A stretch of 64,000 nucleotides of DNA. Source: Flavobacteriaceae bacterium (GTDB lineage Bacteria; Bacteroidota; Bacteroidia; Flavobacteriales; Flavobacteriaceae). The stretch covers positions 124,001-188,000 of the forward strand of contig JAIPBH010000004.1 of assembly GCA_021739635.1 (NCBI GenBank), in the 5' to 3' direction. This document shows, piece after piece, positions 45,018 through 53,262 of the stretch (its first letter is position 1; every line of letters starts with the position of its first letter). The notes beneath the pieces were generated by a model that saw nothing but the letters and a program-made list of their open reading frames with translations, was not told the origin of the DNA and ran no database searches. The position numbers and the translations under genes are program-made.

Positions 45018-45133
45018 CTTCTTTAAGCAATTTTATCAAAATTACTTACAAGTAATCAATTTATACTATAAATATTAAAGTTAAATTGTATATTTACTTT
45101 AATAATTAAGTTTTAATAGTTAATTTTTTTTAA

Positions 45134-45577
45134 ATGATAATTGATTCTTTAAACTGGAAGATTTTAAAGTGTTTGCAAGAGAATGCAAGACAATCAAACG
45201 TTGCCATTGGAAAGCAAGTTGGCGTGAGTTCTCCAGCTGTTTCTGAACGCATTAAAAAGATGGAAGATGCTGGAATTATTCAAGGTTATAAAACGTCTAT
45301 ATCACCTTTAGATGTTGGTTATCAACTAAAAGCATTAATTACTCTACGAGCCTTTATGGGTATGCTAAAACCCTTTTTAGAAAAAGTAAAAACTTATGAT
45401 GAGGTTTTAAATTGTTATAGAATAACAGGTAATGAAAACATTGTTATGGAAGTAGTTTTTAAAAACCAAAAGCATTTAGAATCTTTTATAGATCAACTTA
45501 TTGTGTATGGTGAAACTAAAACGCAAATAGTGTTATCTCATGTGGTAAAATATAATGAGGTTAAGCCAGTAAAATAA
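45134..45577 (+). CDS. Lrp/AsnC-family transcriptional regulator
   Basis: 147 residues. N-terminal helix-turn-helix (about 4-52; ‘DSLNWKILKCLQENARQSNV’, ‘VGVSSPAVSERIKKMEDAGI’) and C-terminal RAM/AsnC ligand domain (about 65-145; ‘YDEVLNCYRITGNENIVMEV’). Such proteins sense amino acids and control their transport or metabolism. The target is not evident; the divergent helical-protein gene at 44622-45017 shares its promoter region and is the first candidate. Confidence 0.88.
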   Translation: MIIDSLNWKILKCLQENARQSNVAIGKQVGVSSPAVSERIKKMEDAGIIQGYKTSISPLDVGYQLKALITLRAFMGMLKPFLEKVKTYDEVLNCYRITGNENIVMEVVFKNQKHLESFIDQLIVYGETKTQIVLSHVVKYNEVKPVK

Positions 45578-45702
45578 GTTAATTTACTTTTGTTTTCAAT
45601 TAAAATGAATTTTTTTATGCTTTTTAAAGAATTTACTACACTAGTATAATTATAAAATCACATTTATGTGGTTAATAATTTAAAATCTTCAAACTACTTA
45701 TT

Positions 45703-46914
45703 TTACTGTCTAAAATTTAGGTTTTTTAAACGATTTTTCAAAAAATAAAGTAAAAACACACATAAGCCAGCAAGAATAGTCGTTAAATACCATGTTTTGT
45801 TAAAACCTATGGCATCAACCAAGTGTAAACCTACATTGTGCCCAAAAATATGAGATACAGAAAATGAGATGCTATATAATGCCATATATTCCCCTTGATT
45901 TCCTTTTTTTGCTCTTTCCATAGCAAAAGCATTAGAAAATGGAAAAGCTATCATTTCTCCAAAAGTCATCAATAACATTCCAATAATTAAAACTCCTGCC
46001 CATGTTGTTACATTTAAAATAAGAAAGCTAAATCCTATTAAAATTGCTCCAAAAAGCATTAAACCTAATTTTGTAAACCTTGTGTTTTCTAGCCATTTTA
46101 TTAAGGGCATTTCAAAAACAAAAATGATAAATCCGTTTAATCCCAATAATATTCCTATTTCTAATTCATTTAATTGATGCGCATCTTTATAGTACAATGG
46201 CATGGTAGAAAAGTATTGCAAAAACACTATTCCAAATAAAATCATAGCAACTAAAAATACTAGAAAAGCAGAATCATGATACGCTGATTTGGGATTTTCT
46301 ATTTTTAAATCATCTAATGTTTTTGATTTTTTTGGATGCAATACGTTTATTAAAACAATAGCAGCTAGAATACAAGTAATCCCATCAACCCAAAACAATC
46401 CACCATAACTAAGAGTGGTTATAATAATGCCGCCAACTGCAGGACCAGCTGAAAAACCAAGATTAATAGCTAATCTTATAAGCGTTACAGAACGTGTTTT
46501 ATTTTCTGGTTTACTATATGAACTTAAAGCCACAAACATGGCAGGTCTAAACATATCTGCCACAAGCATCACAACAAAAATACCAATGCAAAAAGCAATA
46601 AATGTAGTTAATAATTGCAGGATGATGAATAACAATCCAGTAGTTATCAAACTAAAAACCATGACTTTATAAAAGCCAATTTTATCAGTTAGTTTGCCAC
46701 CAATCCATGAGCCAACTACAGAACCTAATCCAAAGGCACTCATAATCCAACCAACATCAGCCATTGTGAATTGTAAACTTTTGGTGAGGTATAATGATAA
46801 AAAGGGGATAACCATCGTGCCAGCTCTATTTATAAGCGTAATTAAAGCAATCCACCATACTTCTTTTGAAAGGCCTTTAAATGTATTTATGTATTTATTA
46901 AAAAGTGTTTTCAT
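45703..46914 (-). CDS. MFS transporter behind a leader-peptide attenuator
   Basis: 403 residues from the ATG at 46912-46914 (‘MKTLFNKYINTFKGLSKEVW’). A longer in-frame start (46974) lies inside the terminator hairpin and is rejected. Twelve membrane helices are predicted. Motif A of the major facilitator superfamily appears as ‘GSWIGGKLTDKIGFYKVM’ (about residues 67-84), and ‘NLGFSAGPAVGGII’ forms motif C, common in drug/H+ antiporters. The family layout suggests export of a small, perhaps toxic, molecule; the substrate is unknown. Upstream on the same strand lie a promoter, a 24-codon ORF and an intrinsic terminator, so expression probably depends on read-through. Confidence 0.83.
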   Translation of the reverse strand: MKTLFNKYINTFKGLSKEVWWIALITLINRAGTMVIPFLSLYLTKSLQFTMADVGWIMSAFGLGSVVGSWIGGKLTDKIGFYKVMVFSLITTGLLFIILQLLTTFIAFCIGIFVVMLVADMFRPAMFVALSSYSKPENKTRSVTLIRLAINLGFSAGPAVGGIIITTLSYGGLFWVDGITCILAAIVLINVLHPKKSKTLDDLKIENPKSAYHDSAFLVFLVAMILFGIVFLQYFSTMPLYYKDAHQLNELEIGILLGLNGFIIFVFEMPLIKWLENTRFTKLGLMLFGAILIGFSFLILNVTTWAGVLIIGMLLMTFGEMIAFPFSNAFAMERAKKGNQGEYMALYSISFSVSHIFGHNVGLHLVDAIGFNKTWYLTTILAGLCVFLLYFLKNRLKNLNFRQ

Positions 46915-46959
46915 GTATTTAATTACTTCAACAATGGATATTTTAAGTGTTTTGTTGGC

Positions 46960-46992
46960 AAAAAAAAAGCCCAACTGTTATAGTTGGACTTT
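46960..46992 (-). terminator. Attenuator terminator upstream of MFS gene
   Basis: Minus-strand RNA: 5' arm AAAGUCCAACU (46992-46982), loop AUAAC, 3' arm AGUUGGGCUUU (46976-46966), then U run to 46960. Eleven pairs including one G-U. It sits between the leader ORF and the MFS start codon. The 5' arm can alternatively pair with GUUGGGCUU at 47044-47036. Confidence 0.75.
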
Positions 46993-46996
46993 CATA

Positions 46997-47071
46997 TTAT
47001 GTAATATATAGATTCATATCATCACAACATATAACAAGCCCAACATCTGTATTTTGATGTTCTGGATTCAT
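46997..47071 (-). CDS. Candidate 24-residue leader peptide of the MFS gene
   Basis: ATG at 47071-47069, TAA at 46999-46997. The product starts MNPEHQNTDVGLVICC and ends ‘DDMNLYIT’. Codons 10-12 (GTT GGG CTT, 47044-47036) are identical to nine bases of the terminator's 3' arm and complementary (one G-U) to its 5' arm. The stop codon is 4 bases before the terminator stem. This is the layout of a ribosome-controlled attenuator. No protein homology is claimed. Confidence 0.45.
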   Translation of the reverse strand: MNPEHQNTDVGLVICCDDMNLYIT

Positions 47072-47115
47072 TATAAATGGTGACTATATTGCGCATATTT
47101 ATTTTTTTTGATTCT

Positions 47116-47123
47116 CAAATGTA
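47116..47123 (-). promoter_or_regulatory. -7 promoter box of the leader/MFS transcript
   Basis: Minus-strand TACATTTG, exact TAnnTTTG match, predicting transcription from about 47110, 38 nt before the leader ORF. Back to back with the promoter of the DUF1684 gene. Confidence 0.6.
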
Positions 47124-47143
47124 TACAAAATAAATGTAAGTTG

Positions 47144-47151
47144 TATTTTTG
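47144..47151 (+). promoter_or_regulatory. -7 promoter box of the DUF1684 gene
   Basis: TATTTTTG, exact TAnnTTTG match, 20 bp before the ATG at 47172. The in-frame codon at 47154 is too close to the box to be the start. Confidence 0.6.
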
Positions 47152-47171
47152 AGTTGAAAATATTTTTTAAA

Positions 47172-47777
47172 ATGAAACAAGGTATCCTATTCGTTTTTCT
47201 TTTAATGAGTTTAACATGTTGTAAAGATGGTAAACAACCAATTAGTGGCGAAACAGAATTTCAAAAAGGAATTAACGCTGAATTTAAAGATGTTACCACA
47301 TCACCATTAAAAGAAGAAGATAGAAAAGCATTTAATGGCTTAGATTTTTTTGAATATGATTCAACCTATGTGGTTAAAGCCTTATTTACAAGAACTGCAA
47401 ATGAGCTTCCATTTAAAATGAAAACAACCACTGATAGGCTTCCTGAATATGTAAAATATGGCATTTTGGAATTTTTTTTAAATGATGAAATATTTCAATT
47501 AAATGTGTACCAAAATCAAGATTTAATAAAAAAAGAAGGATATGAAAACTATTTGTTTTTGCCTTTTTCTGATGAAACTAACGGACTTGAAAGTTATGGT
47601 GGAGGCCGTTACATCGATTTAAGAATTCCAGAAACTAATACGGTTATCATTGATTTTAATTCTGCTTACAATCCATATTGTGCTTATAATGATACCTATT
47701 CTTGCCCAATTGTACCACGGGAAAACTATTTAAGAACAAAAATTAAAGCAGGTGTAAAAGTTTTTGGAAAACATTAA
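47172..47777 (+). CDS. DUF1684 family lipoprotein
   Basis: 201 residues with lipobox ‘LTCC’ (Cys15 or 16) after a short hydrophobic segment. The mature domain shows the DUF1684 pattern: ‘EFKDVTTSPLKEEDRKAFNG’ (about 37-56), ‘PFKMKTTTDRLPEYVKYG’, ‘LNVYQNQDL’, and the strongly conserved ending ‘IDFNSAYNPYCAYNDTYSCP’ with ‘PRENYL’. Family function is not established. Its promoter is divergent from the attenuated MFS transcript, only about 20 bp away, so one regulator could act on both. Confidence 0.87.
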   Translation: MKQGILFVFLLMSLTCCKDGKQPISGETEFQKGINAEFKDVTTSPLKEEDRKAFNGLDFFEYDSTYVVKALFTRTANELPFKMKTTTDRLPEYVKYGILEFFLNDEIFQLNVYQNQDLIKKEGYENYLFLPFSDETNGLESYGGGRYIDLRIPETNTVIIDFNSAYNPYCAYNDTYSCPIVPRENYLRTKIKAGVKVFGKH

Positions 47778-47826
47778 AAGTTGTTAGACTTTTTGATGTT
47801 TTAAAGTTTGTTAAAAAAAATCAACG

Positions 47827-48111
47827 TTAATGTCCACTAAAAGGCGTGCCAAAAATGCCTACTGAGAGATCAGCCCAAACAAGAAATATAATTACCAAAA
47901 CAGATATACAGATTGCAATTCGGTATTTAATATTCTTTATTTTTCTTATTGCCAGTTCACAAATAAAACCAGTTGCTAGTAATAAAATGCCTGCAATAAC
48001 AAAATCAAACAGTGTCCAATTTACTTCGTTTGTGAATTGCATGGCAATGAATGGTATAAGCAATATAACTGCTACTGTAAGCAGAATGACTAAAAGTCTT
48101 TTGTTTTTCAT
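47827..48111 (-). CDS. Small membrane protein (94 aa), unknown function
   Basis: 94 residues from the ATG at 48109-48111 (‘MKNKRLLVILL’); a longer in-frame reading starts without support. Three membrane helices are predicted, near 5-22, 33-50 and 65-85. No recognised family and no catalytic motif. Downstream of the VOC gene on the same strand with a 63-bp gap, so possibly co-transcribed. Confidence 0.6.
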   Translation of the reverse strand: MKNKRLLVILLTVAVILLIPFIAMQFTNEVNWTLFDFVIAGILLLATGFICELAIRKIKNIKYRIAICISVLVIIFLVWADLSVGIFGTPFSGH

Positions 48112-48174
48112 GGGTAGTATTTTTTTCTTTTTAAATAATAGAAACTGTGTTCTGGCCAATCTGTTTTTTGTGGT

Positions 48175-48612
48175 TTATATTTTTCCCTTGTATCTTGGGT
48201 CAAAATCTACCATCCATTCAATGCCAAATTTATCTCTAAACATGCCAAAATAAGAACCCCAAGGACTATCAGAAATAGGAAATTCTATATGTCCGCCAGC
48301 TGAAAGTCCGTTAAATAATTTATCGGCTTCTTCACGGCTTTCGGCACTAATTGAAATTTTGGAACGGTGTTCATTTTCATTAACTTGTCCCATAATTTCA
48401 GGAACATCATTACCCATCAACATGTTTTTGCCAATAGGCAAAGCAATATGCATTATTTTGTTTGCTTCATGTTCTGACACTGGAAAGTCATCATTTGATA
48501 AGTCTTTAAAACGCATAATTTTTGCAAATTCGCCACCAAAGACTGATTTGTAAAATGTAAAAGCTTCTTCGGTATTTCCATTAAAATTAATATAGGGATT
48601 TATAAGTGCCAT
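48175..48612 (-). CDS. VOC family protein (PhnB/glyoxalase-like)
   Basis: 145 residues with the vicinal-oxygen-chelate beta-alpha-beta-beta-beta repeats. The opening ‘INPYINFNGNTEEAFTFYKS’ with ‘VFGGEF’ is the usual PhnB-like start, and the ending ‘GSYFGMFRDKFGIEWMVDFD’ is also typical. Family members include fosfomycin-resistance and glyoxalase enzymes and many of unknown substrate, and this subgroup is generally uncharacterised. Cytosolic. Confidence 0.83.
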   Translation of the reverse strand: MALINPYINFNGNTEEAFTFYKSVFGGEFAKIMRFKDLSNDDFPVSEHEANKIMHIALPIGKNMLMGNDVPEIMGQVNENEHRSKISISAESREEADKLFNGLSAGGHIEFPISDSPWGSYFGMFRDKFGIEWMVDFDPRYKGKI

Positions 48613-48947
48613 AAGGTTATTTTTTTAATTGGAATTTAAGTAAATAATTTAGTTTTTATGAATTCTAGTTTTTAATAAAACGTAGTCGCAAAGTAAGACT
48701 CTAATTTAACAAAAAAAAAGAAATGAGCACGAGTAAAAAACGCATGTATTTTATAAAGTATCTAAGATTAAGCCATTACTCATAGTTATCTTAAGATTGA
48801 TTTTTATTAAATTATTTAAATTTAAATGTTAATAATAAAAAAATATTTATCTAAGATTTTTATTCTAAAATAACATTCAAATTTTTATATGATTGGTTAG
48901 GAAGAATGGTTAATTTAGCAGACTATTCTTGTTTATAATAACATATC
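48613..48947. other. Intergenic region before the ABC exporter
   Basis: 335 bp between divergent genes. It contains an 11-bp direct repeat TATCTAAGATT (48759-48769 and 48848-48858) and a related ATCTTAAGATT at 48788-48798, possibly regulator sites. No exact -7 box, no ORF recognised. Confidence 0.4.
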
Positions 48948-50714
48948 ATGCAACATCTTAAAAATACAAGTTCAAACAAAAAAAAGGCTAAAGTAACTAT
49001 GGCAACTGCCTTTAAAACTATTATTTGGCCTAGGCGAAATCTGGTTTTTATTGGTTTGGTGCTTATCGTTTTAAGCCGACTCTCAAGCTTGGTGTTACCT
49101 TGGAAAAGTAAAGCATTACTTGATGACGTCATTCCAAATAAAGATTATGAGCAACTTAAAAATTTATTATTAATTGTTGGTTTGGCTATTTTATTTCAGT
49201 CTGTAACATCCTTTTTATTAACACGTATTTTAAGTGTGCAGGCACAATATCTTATATCAGAACTACGTGCACAAGTTCAGAGAAAAGTGTTGTCATTACC
49301 CATTAGTTTTTTTGATAATACCAAATCTGGTGCTTTGGTATCACGCATTATGAGTGATGTTGAAGGTGTGCGAAACTTAATTGGTACCGGTTTGGTGCAA
49401 ATGGTTGGAGGCACTATTACAGCCGTTATTTCATTAGTATTATTGATTAGAATAAGTCCGTCAATGACTTTATTTGTACTTGTACCCGTAGCTATTTTTG
49501 GGTTTATTGCCTTAAAAGCCTTTGGATATATTAGACCCATTTTTAGAACTCGTGGAAAAATTAATGCTGAAGTAACTGGTAGGTTAACAGAAACCTTGTC
49601 TGGCGTACGTGTTATTAAAGCCTTTAATGCTGAAGAACAGGAAAATAAAACTTTTGAAAAAGGTGTTGACAGATTGTTCCAAAACGTAAAAAAGAGTTTA
49701 ACTGCTACGGCATTTATGACAAGCTCTTCAACGTTTTTGCTTGGCATAGCTTCCACAGGTATTATGGGCATTGGTGGTTATAAAATTATGACAGGCGATT
49801 TAACGATTGGTGATTTCTTGTCCTTTACCTTATTACTTGGTTTTATGATTGCGCCTATTGTTCAAATGAGTAATATTGGAAGTCAGCTTACTGAAGCCTT
49901 TGCTGGTTTAGACAGAACCGAAGAGCTTATGAATATGACTGCCGAAGAAGATAATGAAGAAAGAGCTATTACTTTGAAAACCATTAAAGGCGATATAGAA
50001 TTTAAAGATATAGCGTTTTCATATGACGCTGGCAAACAGGTATTGCATGATATTAACTTTAAAGCGCCAGCAGGTTCTGTAACGGCTTTGGTAGGAAGTT
50101 CAGGTTCTGGAAAATCTACTATCGCAGGATTATCAGCTACTTTTTTAACGCCAAAATTTGGAATTGTAACTATTGATAATCAGGATTTATCAAAAGTAAA
50201 ATTGAGTAGCTACCGACAGTATTTAGGGGTTGTTTTACAAGATGAATTTCTATTTGAAGGAACTATCAGAGAAAACATTATGTTCCCAAGACCAGATGCT
50301 AGTGAGGAGGATTTACAAAATGCTGTAAAAGCGGCTTATGTTAATGAGTTTACAGACAGATTTGATGATGGTTTAGATACATTAATTGGTGAACGAGGTG
50401 TAAAATTATCTGGTGGACAACGTCAGCGTTTAGCCATTGCCAGAGCTATTTTGGCAAACCCAAAAATTATTATTTTAGACGAAGCAACCTCAAACTTAGA
50501 TACGGAAAGCGAAGGTTTAATTCAGAAAAGTTTAGGTGAGTTGATGAAAGACAGAACTACCATTGTAATTGCACACCGATTAAGTACCATTAGAAAAGCA
50601 GATCAAATTTTAGTGATTGAAGCAGGTAGAATTGCTGAACGTGGTACACATGATGAATTGATTGCATTACAAGGACGATATTACGATTTATACACCTATC
50701 AAGCTAAAATTTAA
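48948..50714 (+). CDS. ABC exporter, fused permease and ATPase (MsbA-like half transporter)
   Basis: 588 residues. The membrane domain (about 20-320) has six helices; the ATPase domain (about 340-588) shows Walker A ‘VGSSGSGKST’, Q-loop ‘VVLQDEFLFEGTIRENI’, signature ‘LSGGQRQRLAIARA’, Walker B ‘IIILDEATS’ and H-loop ‘VIAHRLST’. The order and size fit homodimeric exporters of lipids or drugs. All catalytic residues are present. The substrate is not evident. A DinB-family gene follows after 11 bp. Confidence 0.92.
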   Translation: MQHLKNTSSNKKKAKVTMATAFKTIIWPRRNLVFIGLVLIVLSRLSSLVLPWKSKALLDDVIPNKDYEQLKNLLLIVGLAILFQSVTSFLLTRILSVQAQYLISELRAQVQRKVLSLPISFFDNTKSGALVSRIMSDVEGVRNLIGTGLVQMVGGTITAVISLVLLIRISPSMTLFVLVPVAIFGFIALKAFGYIRPIFRTRGKINAEVTGRLTETLSGVRVIKAFNAEEQENKTFEKGVDRLFQNVKKSLTATAFMTSSSTFLLGIASTGIMGIGGYKIMTGDLTIGDFLSFTLLLGFMIAPIVQMSNIGSQLTEAFAGLDRTEELMNMTAEEDNEERAITLKTIKGDIEFKDIAFSYDAGKQVLHDINFKAPAGSVTALVGSSGSGKSTIAGLSATFLTPKFGIVTIDNQDLSKVKLSSYRQYLGVVLQDEFLFEGTIRENIMFPRPDASEEDLQNAVKAAYVNEFTDRFDDGLDTLIGERGVKLSGGQRQRLAIARAILANPKIIILDEATSNLDTESEGLIQKSLGELMKDRTTIVIAHRLSTIRKADQILVIEAGRIAERGTHDELIALQGRYYDLYTYQAKI

Positions 50715-50725
50715 AAGTTATACAA

Positions 50726-51244
50726 ATGACAATATTAGATTTAAAAACATCAGAATACAATCCTTTTTATAAAACATACTTAGATATGATTCCTGAAGAA
50801 ATGGAACTCATTGATGGGTTTTATTTAGGATTAAAAAATGTTGTTGATTTTTTTAATTCCTTACCAAGCAATAAATTGAAATATAAGTATGCTGAAGATA
50901 AATGGACTATCAAGGAAGTCTTTCAGCATATTATTGATACAGAACGCATTTTTGCATATCGCTGTTTTCGTATAGGCAGACATGATGAAACACCTTTATC
51001 TGGTTTTGATGAAAATAACTATATAAAACCATCTTTAGCAAACAATAAAACTTTAGAAGCACTTTTAGAAGAATATCAAGTTGTAAGACAAAATACTATT
51101 GTTTTAATAAAAAGTTTAAATGAAACTGATTTAAAATTTATAGGAATTGCTAATGCAAATAATTTATCAGCAAGAGCTGCAGCATTTTCAGTTCTAGGTC
51201 ATGAACTTTGGCATTTAAAAATTATCAAAGAAAGGTATCTTTAA
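50726..51244 (+). CDS. DinB family protein
   Basis: 172 residues forming the DinB/YfiT four-helix bundle. Metal-ligand-like histidines appear in ‘IKEVFQHIIDTERIFAYR’ (about 66-83) and ‘LGHELWHLKIIKERYL’ (C-terminus). Family members are metal-dependent thiol transferases, hydrolases, or of unknown role. It follows the ABC exporter closely and its stop codon overlaps the stop of the convergent MFS gene by 4 bp. Confidence 0.8.
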   Translation: MTILDLKTSEYNPFYKTYLDMIPEEMELIDGFYLGLKNVVDFFNSLPSNKLKYKYAEDKWTIKEVFQHIIDTERIFAYRCFRIGRHDETPLSGFDENNYIKPSLANNKTLEALLEEYQVVRQNTIVLIKSLNETDLKFIGIANANNLSARAAAFSVLGHELWHLKIIKERYL

Positions 51245-52446
51245 ACAATCACTCTTTTAGGTTTTCTTTTCAGTATTAAAAAAACAATAAGAGAAAGAGA
51301 GCCAAAAATTGAAAATCCAATAAATAAAGGTAATACTGATTCTTTAACAAAGCCACCTATATAATTAGCAACCGGAACAGCCAAAACCGTTGATGCAAAG
51401 CCATTTATTGCAGCGCCTATACCAGCAATATGTCCAAGAGGCTGCATTGCTAAAGCGCGTAAGTTTCCAAATAAAAATCCAACAGCAAAAAACTGCATAG
51501 CAAAAAAACTTATCAAGACAAATATGCTAGGATTGTTTCCAGACCAAAATAATATCACATAAAGTATTGAAACCGCACAATAGGCAATTGTTGAATAATA
51601 CGCCATACGCATCATACCATATTTAACCACTAAAACACTGTTTAAATAAGTAGCTAATCCTATTGAAATGGCTAGACTTGCAAAAATATAAGGAAACATT
51701 TCTGCTAAATTATATTGTTGTTCAAAAATTTGTTGAGAAGTACTTAAATACACCATAAATGACCCAGTTATAAAACCAGAAATTAAAGTAAATCCAATGG
51801 CATCTTTATATTTTAAAAATTCTTTCATACCATCAACAAATAAATGAGAAGTTAACGGAATTCGTTTTTCTTTTGGTAAGCTTTCTTTTTGGCGTTTCCA
51901 AAACCAAAACATGATGATTGTACCATAAACCAAGTTTACATAAAATATAGATTCCCAATCAAAATAATTCATTAAAAATTGGCCTAAAGTTGGCGCAATT
52001 ACAGGTACTAAAATAAACACCATTACAACAATTGAAACAATTTTTGCCATATAATCACCACTATAAATATCTCGTATTATAGCGATGCAAAGCGTTCTTG
52101 GAGACGCCAATCCAATGCCTTGAAGAATTCTACCAAAAATCATCATTTCAAAGCTTTTGGTAGTCACGCAAATAATACTGGCAATAATAAATACCGCAAA
52201 ACCAATAAATACTATGGGTTTTCTTCCAAAACTATCTGATAATGGACCAAAAATTAGTTGACCAACACCTATACCCAAAAAAATCATGGTAATTAATAAT
52301 TGATTATGATTTGGGTTGGTAACTCCAAGATGGTAACCAATTTCAGGTAAAGCAGGTAATAAAGCATCAATAGATAGGGCCACAATAGCCATTAATGAGG
52401 CCATAAGGGCAACAAACTCAAATTCAAAAGTATTTTTGTTTTGCAT
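51241..52446 (-). CDS. MFS multidrug transporter, Bcr/CflA type
   Basis: 401 residues from the ATG at 52444-52446 (‘MQNKNTFEFEFVALMASLMA’). Twelve membrane helices. The N-terminal helix ending ‘ALSIDALLPALPEIG’ and ‘GQLIFGPLSDSFGRKPIVFIG’-type motif A (about 65-85) and ‘VIAPTLGQFL’ are characteristic of Bcr/CflA drug/H+ antiporters. The -7 box ends only four bases before the ATG, so the mRNA may be leaderless. Divergent from a Crp/Fnr gene that may regulate it. Confidence 0.85.
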   Translation of the reverse strand: MQNKNTFEFEFVALMASLMAIVALSIDALLPALPEIGYHLGVTNPNHNQLLITMIFLGIGVGQLIFGPLSDSFGRKPIVFIGFAVFIIASIICVTTKSFEMMIFGRILQGIGLASPRTLCIAIIRDIYSGDYMAKIVSIVVMVFILVPVIAPTLGQFLMNYFDWESIFYVNLVYGTIIMFWFWKRQKESLPKEKRIPLTSHLFVDGMKEFLKYKDAIGFTLISGFITGSFMVYLSTSQQIFEQQYNLAEMFPYIFASLAISIGLATYLNSVLVVKYGMMRMAYYSTIAYCAVSILYVILFWSGNNPSIFVLISFFAMQFFAVGFLFGNLRALAMQPLGHIAGIGAAINGFASTVLAVPVANYIGGFVKESVLPLFIGFSIFGSLSLIVFLILKRKPKRVIV

Positions 52447-52450
52447 CGAG

Positions 52451-52458
52451 CAAAAATA
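52451..52458 (-). promoter_or_regulatory. -7 promoter box of Bcr/CflA MFS gene
   Basis: Minus-strand TATTTTTG, exact TAnnTTTG match, ending 4 bases before the ATG at 52446; the transcript should start at or next to the A of ATG. Confidence 0.6.
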
Positions 52459-52511
52459 AGGCAATAACATAGACTTAAAAATATTTCATATAAATAAAAC
52501 TTATTTATTGC

Positions 52512-52519
52512 TAAATTTG
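52512..52519 (+). promoter_or_regulatory. -7 promoter box of second Crp/Fnr gene
   Basis: TAAATTTG, exact TAnnTTTG match, 31 bp before the ATG at 52551. Confidence 0.55.
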
Positions 52520-52550
52520 TTTTTACCAGTTGAATAGAATTATCTATAAA

Positions 52551-53135
52551 ATGAATATTGCACCACTTTTAAAATACATGAGTCATTACATTACTTTAAC
52601 TCAAGAAGAAGAAAATATTCTTGTTTCAAAAGTGCTGTATAAAAAGTATTTAAAAGGGCAATATATCGTGCAACAAGGCGATGTTTGTAAATATTCAGGG
52701 TTTGTAGTTTCTGGTTGTACTAAAACATTTTATGTTGATGAAGAAGGGCAGGAGCATATAGTTATGTTTTCTGTTGAAGATTGGTGGGCTTCAGATATGG
52801 GAAGTTTTGTTACTCAAACACCTGCAGACTTTAATGTGCAATGCATAGAAAACACAGAATTAATCATATTTTCTCATGATACAATTGAAGAATTGTATAG
52901 TGAAATTCCAAAGTTAGAACGCTTTTTTAGGCAAATTGTAGAAAAAGGATTAGCGGCTTCTCAAAAACGAATTGTTAGAAGTTTTAGCCTATCAGCCAAA
53001 GAGCAATATGTGCATTTTAGAAATCAATATCCAAAAATGGAGCAACGTATTCCGCAATATATGATTGCTTCTTACCTTGGAATTACAAAAGAATTCTTAA
53101 GTAAAATTAAAAGCCAACTCATATTAGAACAATAA
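52551..53135 (+). CDS. Crp/Fnr-family transcriptional regulator
   Basis: 194 residues from the ATG at 52551 (‘MNIAPLLKYMSHYI’); an in-frame TTG upstream lies close to the predicted transcription start. cNMP-binding-like fold at about 15-120 (‘YLKGQYIVQQGDVCKYSGFV’), long dimer helix, and helix-turn-helix near 165-185 (‘IPQYMIASYLGITKEFLSKI’). No Fnr cysteine cluster. Divergent from the Bcr/CflA transporter across 104 bp, which makes that gene and possibly the next one (YceI) candidate targets. Confidence 0.83.
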   Translation: MNIAPLLKYMSHYITLTQEEENILVSKVLYKKYLKGQYIVQQGDVCKYSGFVVSGCTKTFYVDEEGQEHIVMFSVEDWWASDMGSFVTQTPADFNVQCIENTELIIFSHDTIEELYSEIPKLERFFRQIVEKGLAASQKRIVRSFSLSAKEQYVHFRNQYPKMEQRIPQYMIASYLGITKEFLSKIKSQLILEQ

Positions 53136-53197
53136 ATATTAAACTAGTTTAACATCATTTAATAAACTACCTTATTTTAAAAGGCAACATTATTTTT

Positions 53198-53205
53198 TAG
53201 TTTTG
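53198..53205 (+). promoter_or_regulatory. -7 promoter box of YceI-family gene
   Basis: TAGTTTTG followed by CG, exact TAnnTTTG match, 57 bp before the ATG at 53263. Confidence 0.55.
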
Positions 53206-53262
53206 CGTTATAGTTTTAGAATAATTTAAAATAGTAAACCAATAAATAAACAAATAATAGAC

